Assembly: GCA_016198625.1 (NCBI GenBank)
Contig: JACQIH010000060.1
Location: 1 to 5,109, forward strand
Direction of reading: 5' to 3'
DNA: 5,109 nt
Source of the DNA: Candidatus Aenigmatarchaeota archaeon
GTDB taxonomy: Archaea; Aenigmatarchaeota; Aenigmatarchaeia; GW2011-AR5
Shown here: positions 3,317-5,109 of the stretch, piece by piece
How the letters are laid out: each line of letters begins with the position of its first letter
Position numbering within the stretch: position 1 is the first letter of the stretch
Made by a program: the position numbers and the translations under genes
The notes under the pieces: generated by a model
What the model was told of the DNA's origin: nothing
What the model saw: only the letters and a program-made list of their open reading frames with translations
Databases searched by the model: none

Positions 3317-5109
3317 ATGGCTTCGTACGAGTACGACGAGGAAAACCAGCGCATCCGCCTTAATGTATTGAACAGCATTTACGGCGCCAGCATAGAGGAC
3401 TACCCGATATGGATGGCGATGACCATAGACAAGCTCATGGAAATAAAGAAGCTCGTAAGGATCGTCCTCGCGGACAGCAGGGAGCACGAGTACGATTTCG
3501 ACGAAGCAAAAATGCTGCTGGAAATTGCAGTCGCGCTGGAGCGCATCATGAAAGAGGTAATCGGGTTCAAGAACATCGTCACGCGCGGCTGCGAGAACGA
3601 CGCCGCGCCGCGCTACGAGTTCCTGCAGAAATTCGTAGCGGAAATGCGCTACGACCCTATCGAAGCCTACAAGTGGCTGCTGCGCGAGGCCCGGCACGTG
3701 GGCGTGCGCAGCCAGCGCGAATACGATGACTTGCGGCGGAGCTGCCTGCAGCACTATCTGAATAATACGCTGCTCCCCATACAGGCGCTGCTGGACAACT
3801 GCGCGCTGATACAAAGGGCGAAGCCGCACCTTGCGGAGCACAAGAACCGTCTCCTGTACAGGAAACTGTTCCATCCCACGGTGCGCCCCAACTTCATGTA
3901 CACGCATTACATGACGCTGCCGCCCCCGAACGCCGAGCTCGTGGAGCGATACGCAGTAGGAGACAGCATCGCGGAAATATACCAGCTCCGCGGCAGGACG
4001 CGCAAGCTTTACCATCTCATTCCGCCGGAGTTCCGGCTTGCGGAGGAGGAATACACGCTGCTGGACAACGCGCGGCGCTACATAGGCAAGCACGAGCCGC
4101 GTGAAATTGAATTACAGGAGCCGCACCGCCTGCGCGAGAACCTTTACCGCATCGGACTTGACATGCTGCGCGACCTCGCGAAGGTGAACAAGCTGGAAAT
4201 TTCAGAAAAAAGATTGCAGGAACTGGCCGACATACTGACGCGCTACACTGCAGGGCTCGGCACGCTTGAACTGCTGCTCGAAGACGAGAATATACAGGAC
4301 ATCGCGGTGAATTCGCCCGTAGGCAACTCGCCTGTGTTCATTTTCCACGGCACGTACGAGGAATGCGAGACAAACATCGTGCCGAGCAGGGAAGACGCGG
4401 AATCGTGGGCGACGCGCTTTCGCCTCCTGTCCGGAAGGCCTTTGGACGAGGCAAATCCTGTCCTTGATACAGAGCTTGCCGTGCCGGGAGGCCGCGCAAG
4501 GGTCGCGGCAATAACGCGCTCGCTTTCTCCGGACGGGCTCGGCTTCGCGCTGCGCCGCCACCGCGACAAGCCGTGGACGTTCCCGCTTTTCATAAAGAAC
4601 AAGATGATAGACCCGTTCTCCGCGGGCCTGCTGTGGTTCCTCATCGACGGCGCGCGCACGATGCTCATCGCAGGAACAAGGTCTTCCGGAAAGAGCAGCT
4701 TTCTGGGCGCGTGCATGGTCCAGATAATGCCGAAAATCAGGGTTGTTTCGGTTGAAGACACTTTAGAATTACCTATTGAACAGCTTCGCGGCCTCGGCTA
4801 CAACGTCGAAAGACTGAAATCTCGCTCTGTGATAACTAGAGTGGAAACCGAGCTGCCGGCAGAGGAAGCGCTGCGCGCTGCGCTGCGCCTGGGCGATTCC
4901 GCATTGATTGTAGGAGAAGTACGCTCGCGCGAAGCGCTAGCGCTGTACGAGGCGATGCGCATAGGCGCGCTCGCCAATGTCGTGGCCGGCACCATACACG
5001 GCGACTCGGCTTACGGGGTTTTCGACCGCGTAGTCAACGACCTCGGCGTGCCTCCCACGAGCTTCAAGGCGACGGACATAATCCTCATAGCGAACATGCT
5101 GCGCTCGCC
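3317..5109 (+). CDS. Type II/IV secretion system ATPase (archaeal PilB/GspE type), 3' end missing
   Basis: This hexameric motor ATPase would power assembly of a type IV pilus-like filament at the inner face of the membrane. The frame is open for 597 codons to the window edge, so the C-terminus is missing. Walker A is GTRSSGKS at residues 453-460 (Lys459). The aspartate box is VEDTLELP (479-486). The Walker B region is LIVGEVR with Glu534, and the His box is TIHGDS with His561. RVVNDLGVP follows, the usual sequel in the archaeal family. The N2-like domain starts near residue 313 (GLGTLELLLEDENIQDIAVNSP), and FALRRH (410-415) matches the conserved Arg-rich strand before the motor domain. Residues 1 to about 312 form a mostly helical N-terminal region with several cysteines, including IPPEFRLAEEEYTLL (about 235-249). 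In ArlI, Walker A lies near residue 260, so this N-terminus is about 190 residues longer. The family is very secure; pilus versus archaellum versus secretion is not decidable here. Confidence 0.95.
   Translation, partial: MASYEYDEENQRIRLNVLNSIYGASIEDYPIWMAMTIDKLMEIKKLVRIVLADSREHEYDFDEAKMLLEIAVALERIMKEVIGFKNIVTRGCENDAAPRYEFLQKFVAEMRYDPIEAYKWLLREARHVGVRSQREYDDLRRSCLQHYLNNTLLPIQALLDNCALIQRAKPHLAEHKNRLLYRKLFHPTVRPNFMYTHYMTLPPPNAELVERYAVGDSIAEIYQLRGRTRKLYHLIPPEFRLAEEEYTLLDNARRYIGKHEPREIELQEPHRLRENLYRIGLDMLRDLAKVNKLEISEKRLQELADILTRYTAGLGTLELLLEDENIQDIAVNSPVGNSPVFIFHGTYEECETNIVPSREDAESWATRFRLLSGRPLDEANPVLDTELAVPGGRARVAAITRSLSPDGLGFALRRHRDKPWTFPLFIKNKMIDPFSAGLLWFLIDGARTMLIAGTRSSGKSSFLGACMVQIMPKIRVVSVEDTLELPIEQLRGLGYNVERLKSRSVITRVETELPAEEALRAALRLGDSALIVGEVRSREALALYEAMRIGALANVVAGTIHGDSAYGVFDRVVNDLGVPPTSFKATDIILIANMLRS

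Noticed and set aside
3311..4093. A 260-codon open frame on the minus strand opposite the ATPase N-terminal region
   Set aside because: It is antisense to the secure ATPase frame, and its product (rich in Val, Arg, His and Gln) shows no domain. Open antisense frames are common opposite GC-rich genes with strong third-position bias.
1..5109. tRNA or rRNA genes, CRISPR arrays, insertion sequences
   Set aside because: No cloverleaf-like sequence, regularly spaced repeats, transposase motifs or long terminal inverted repeats were noticed by eye on either strand.

Overview
The window looks like a piece of an archaeal chromosome, most likely from a small-genome (DPANN-type) lineage. Archaeal signs are AT-rich TATA-like boxes about 25-28 bases ahead of several start codons (leaderless spacing), heavy use of ATA, AGG and AGA codons, and an incomplete gene at the right end encoding a secretion/pilus ATPase of the archaeal GspE/PilB type. 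The DPANN suggestion is inference: it rests on remembered similarity of the two coiled-coil proteins and the small membrane proteins to families common in such genomes, and no search was run.

Layout. Bases 1-1455 (+ strand) hold three genes: the 3' end of a multi-pass membrane protein, a membrane-anchored class I methyltransferase of the FAM173/ATPSCKMT type, and a full-length paralogue of the first membrane protein. A short convergent gap (1456-1543) follows. Bases 1544-3145 (- strand) hold four genes: two coiled-coil proteins (2786-3145, 2054-2731) and two tiny two-helix membrane proteins that are paralogues of each other (1764-1985, 1544-1759). A divergent promoter region (3146-3316) with at least two inverted repeats separates these from the ATPase, which begins at 3317 (+) and runs off the right edge.

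How the genes may work together. The ATPase should power assembly of a type IV pilus-like or archaellum-like surface filament. The divergent coiled-coil genes, next to an ATPase and without signal peptides, could be cytoplasmic scaffold proteins, loosely comparable to ArlC/D/E of the archaellum. The small membrane proteins might be envelope or filament-platform parts. These links are inferred from position only. The expected membrane platform protein (ArlJ/TadC type) is not in the window. The most unusual features are two separate pairs of duplicated small membrane proteins within 2 kb, the very long N-terminal region of the ATPase, and a symmetric element in the divergent promoter. No RNA genes, CRISPR arrays, insertion sequences or origins were seen.
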